This document shows, in pieces, positions 13,986-15,617 of a DNA stretch of 15,617 nucleotides. The stretch is from JANWHV01 sp035534995. Its GTDB lineage: Bacteria > Chloroflexota > UBA5177 > JANWHV01. The notes under the pieces are model-generated. The model saw only the letters and a program-made list of their open reading frames with translations, searched no databases and had not been told where the DNA came from. The number at the start of each line of letters is the position of its first letter. The stretch's first letter is position 1. Location of the stretch: positions 1 to 15,617 of the forward strand of contig DATLQX010000018.1 of assembly GCA_035534995.1 (NCBI GenBank), in the 5' to 3' direction. The position numbers and the translations under genes were made by a program.

Positions 13986-15617
13986 ATGCGCTATCGCCCT
14001 TTTTCCCAATACTTGCAGGTTCGCTCCGCCAGTGGCGTCACCTTCGCCGCCGATGGCCGGACCATTGCCTTTCTGACCGATATTACCGGCGTACCGCAGG
14101 TGTGGAGCGTCCCGGTTGCCGGCGGCTGGCCCCACCAGCGCACCTTCAGCACCGAGCGGGTGGCCGGCGCGTACCATGCGCCCGTGGGTGATCGCTTACT
14201 CTTCGAGATGGATACCGGCGGTGACGAACGACTGCGGTTCTACCTGCTGGAGGACGCCGGCACTCGCCTGACCGCGATCACTGATGCCCCTGGCGTGATC
14301 CATCAATTTGGTGGTTGGTCGCCCGATGGCCGGCGCATCGTCTATGCCGCGAACGGGCGTCAGAGCGCCTTTTTCGATGTCTATACGCGCGACCTGGCCG
14401 AGGATCGGCCGGTCTGTGTCGTGCGGGATGACGGCATGAATCAGGCCGGCCCCTGGAGTCCCGATGGACGCGCGGTGCTGGTCACGCGCGTCCGCACCAC
14501 CATGCATCACCGGATCTTCTCGGTAAACCTGGAGTCCGGAGCCCAGCAGTCCCTTACCGACCCAGCGCGGGAAGCGCGCTATATGGCGCCTGGTTGGGCG
14601 GCTGACGGATCGGCTGTTTATGTGCTGAGCGACCGCGACCGGGATACCCTGGCCCTGGCCCGAATCAGTGTCGCGGACGGCAGCCTCCAGTGGCTCCGGG
14701 TCAGCGACTGGGACTTCACCCAGCTCAAGGTCAGCGCCGATGGGCAACGGCTGGCCCTGGTGGAAAACGTGGAGGGCTATAGCACCCTGCACGTTCTCAT
14801 GGCTGAGTCCCAGGAGGCGATCTCCCTGCCCGATCTGCCGCGGGGAGTGATCCTCAACCTGGCCTGGGCTCCGGACGGGGAGGCGCTCGCCGCCAGCATG
14901 GCCAGTGGAGCGCACAACCCCGACGTTTGGCTGGTGCCCCTCAATGGCGCCGCGCGGCCAATTACCCAGAGCACGCTCGCCGGGATCCCGCCAACCTCCT
15001 TGGTCGAGCCGGCCCTGGTCCGCTACCCCACCTTCGATGGGCGGCAAATACCCGCCTTCTGGTTTCAACCGCCGGGAGCCGCGGGCAACGCGCCGGTGGT
15101 CGTGTATGTACATGGGGGACCGGAATCGCAGTTTGTCCCTGAGTTCAACCCAGTCATCCAGTACCTGGTCCATCGCGGGTACGCGGTGCTGGCCCCGAAC
15201 GTGCGGGGCAGTACCGGCTATGGCAAGGCGTACAGCCGGCTCGACGACATCGAATTGAGGATGGACTCGGTAGCCGATCTGTCCTCCGCCGTAGGGTGGC
15301 TCCGTGAGCAAGCGGGCGGTGAGAACCGGCGCGTCGCGGTGATGGGTGGGAGCTACGGCGGCTTCATGACCCTCTCGGCCATTACCACCTATCCAGATCT
15401 CTGGTCGGCGGCCATCTCGATCGTGGGGATCGCCAACTTCGTGAGCTTTCTGGAGCAGACCGGCCCCTGGCGACGAAAATTGCGGGAGTGCGAATACGGC
15501 TCCCTGGAGCATGATCGGGCCTTCCTGGAACGCATCTCGCCCCTCCACCAGAGTGCAAGGATCACCGCGCCCCTGATGGTGATCCACGGCGCGAACGATC
15601 CACGGGTTCCCGTGGGA
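13986..15617 (+). CDS. S9-family prolyl oligopeptidase / acylaminoacyl peptidase (3' end outside window)
   Basis: The frame is open from ATG 13986 to the window edge (544 codons, no stop). GGAGG at 13977-13981 supports the start. Residues about 15-330 form a WD40/TolB-like beta-propeller with repeated WSPDGRR, WSPDGRA, WAADGS and WAPDGE blade motifs. An alpha/beta-hydrolase domain follows (about 345 onward): YVHGGPES with H376 (oxyanion region), NVRGSTGYGK, and the nucleophile elbow GGSYGGF with S456. D538 in GANDPRVP is the likely triad aspartate; the histidine would lie beyond the edge. This is the S9C acylaminoacyl-peptidase pattern, so it should cleave short peptides or N-acyl amino acids. 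No signal peptide is seen, so it is probably cytoplasmic. A minus-strand ORF over the same bases is a GC-rich shadow. Confidence 0.93.
   Translation, partial: MRYRPFSQYLQVRSASGVTFAADGRTIAFLTDITGVPQVWSVPVAGGWPHQRTFSTERVAGAYHAPVGDRLLFEMDTGGDERLRFYLLEDAGTRLTAITDAPGVIHQFGGWSPDGRRIVYAANGRQSAFFDVYTRDLAEDRPVCVVRDDGMNQAGPWSPDGRAVLVTRVRTTMHHRIFSVNLESGAQQSLTDPAREARYMAPGWAADGSAVYVLSDRDRDTLALARISVADGSLQWLRVSDWDFTQLKVSADGQRLALVENVEGYSTLHVLMAESQEAISLPDLPRGVILNLAWAPDGEALAASMASGAHNPDVWLVPLNGAARPITQSTLAGIPPTSLVEPALVRYPTFDGRQIPAFWFQPPGAAGNAPVVVYVHGGPESQFVPEFNPVIQYLVHRGYAVLAPNVRGSTGYGKAYSRLDDIELRMDSVADLSSAVGWLREQAGGENRRVAVMGGSYGGFMTLSAITTYPDLWSAAISIVGIANFVSFLEQTGPWRRKLRECEYGSLEHDRAFLERISPLHQSARITAPLMVIHGANDPRVPVG

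Noticed and set aside
14196..15587. 463-aa minus-strand open frame
   Set aside because: It lies wholly inside the S9 peptidase frame, which has clear propeller and catalytic motifs; the minus frame has none and is a high-GC shadow.

Overview
The window is GC-rich, bacterial and gene-dense. Its content (a fatty-acid-kinase operon with an Asp23/Gls24 protein, an S9 acylaminoacyl-peptidase-type protein, a GH65-like glycosidase, and a GTAGGGGCACCCC-type intergenic palindrome) best fits a Chloroflexota-like organism. This is inference from gene families and style only; no rRNA or marker phylogeny was available.

Layout. (1) Positions 1-5759 are a carbohydrate locus. A LacI-family regulator and two (alpha/alpha)6-barrel glycosidases form a plus-strand operon with overlapping stops and starts. 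They are transcribed away from a divergent gene whose first codons sit at the left edge. The intergenic region holds two back-to-back promoters, each followed by a GAAACGTTT(T/C) LacI-type operator, so the regulator very likely controls both directions and itself. Neither glycosidase has a signal peptide, so an imported oligosaccharide or disaccharide is the likely substrate. (2) Positions 5760-6017 hold a 145-bp nested inverted-repeat element between convergent genes. (3) Positions 6018-7024 carry pyrE (minus) and a divergent small single-pass membrane protein (plus). (4) Positions 7049-12152 are a six-gene minus-strand operon read from right to left: Asp23/Gls24 protein, FakA-like fatty acid kinase, DegV/FakB-like fatty-acid-binding protein, PfkB sugar kinase, PhnP-like metallo-beta-lactamase-fold hydrolase, and MoaC. 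The last four genes overlap or nearly abut. A perfect 19-bp tandem duplication lies just upstream of the first gene. (5) Positions 12382-13068 encode an unrecognised Cys-containing protein. (6) Positions 13224-13604 encode a four-helix YvlD/phage-holin-superfamily-IV membrane protein with a strong promoter, followed by a 12-bp-stem hairpin. (7) Positions 13676-13885 (minus) encode a small cross-brace zinc protein. (8) Positions 13986-15617 hold the beta-propeller and most of the hydrolase domain of an S9 prolyl-oligopeptidase-family protein, cut off by the window edge.

The most interesting points are the mirrored divergent promoter/operator region, the first glycosidase (a poorly classifiable GH65-like enzyme paired with a hydrolase-signature GH65 enzyme), the composite lipid/sugar/cofactor operon with a tandem duplication at its head, the MITE-like element, and two small unrecognised Cys-rich proteins. 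I saw no tRNA, rRNA, CRISPR array or transposase gene.
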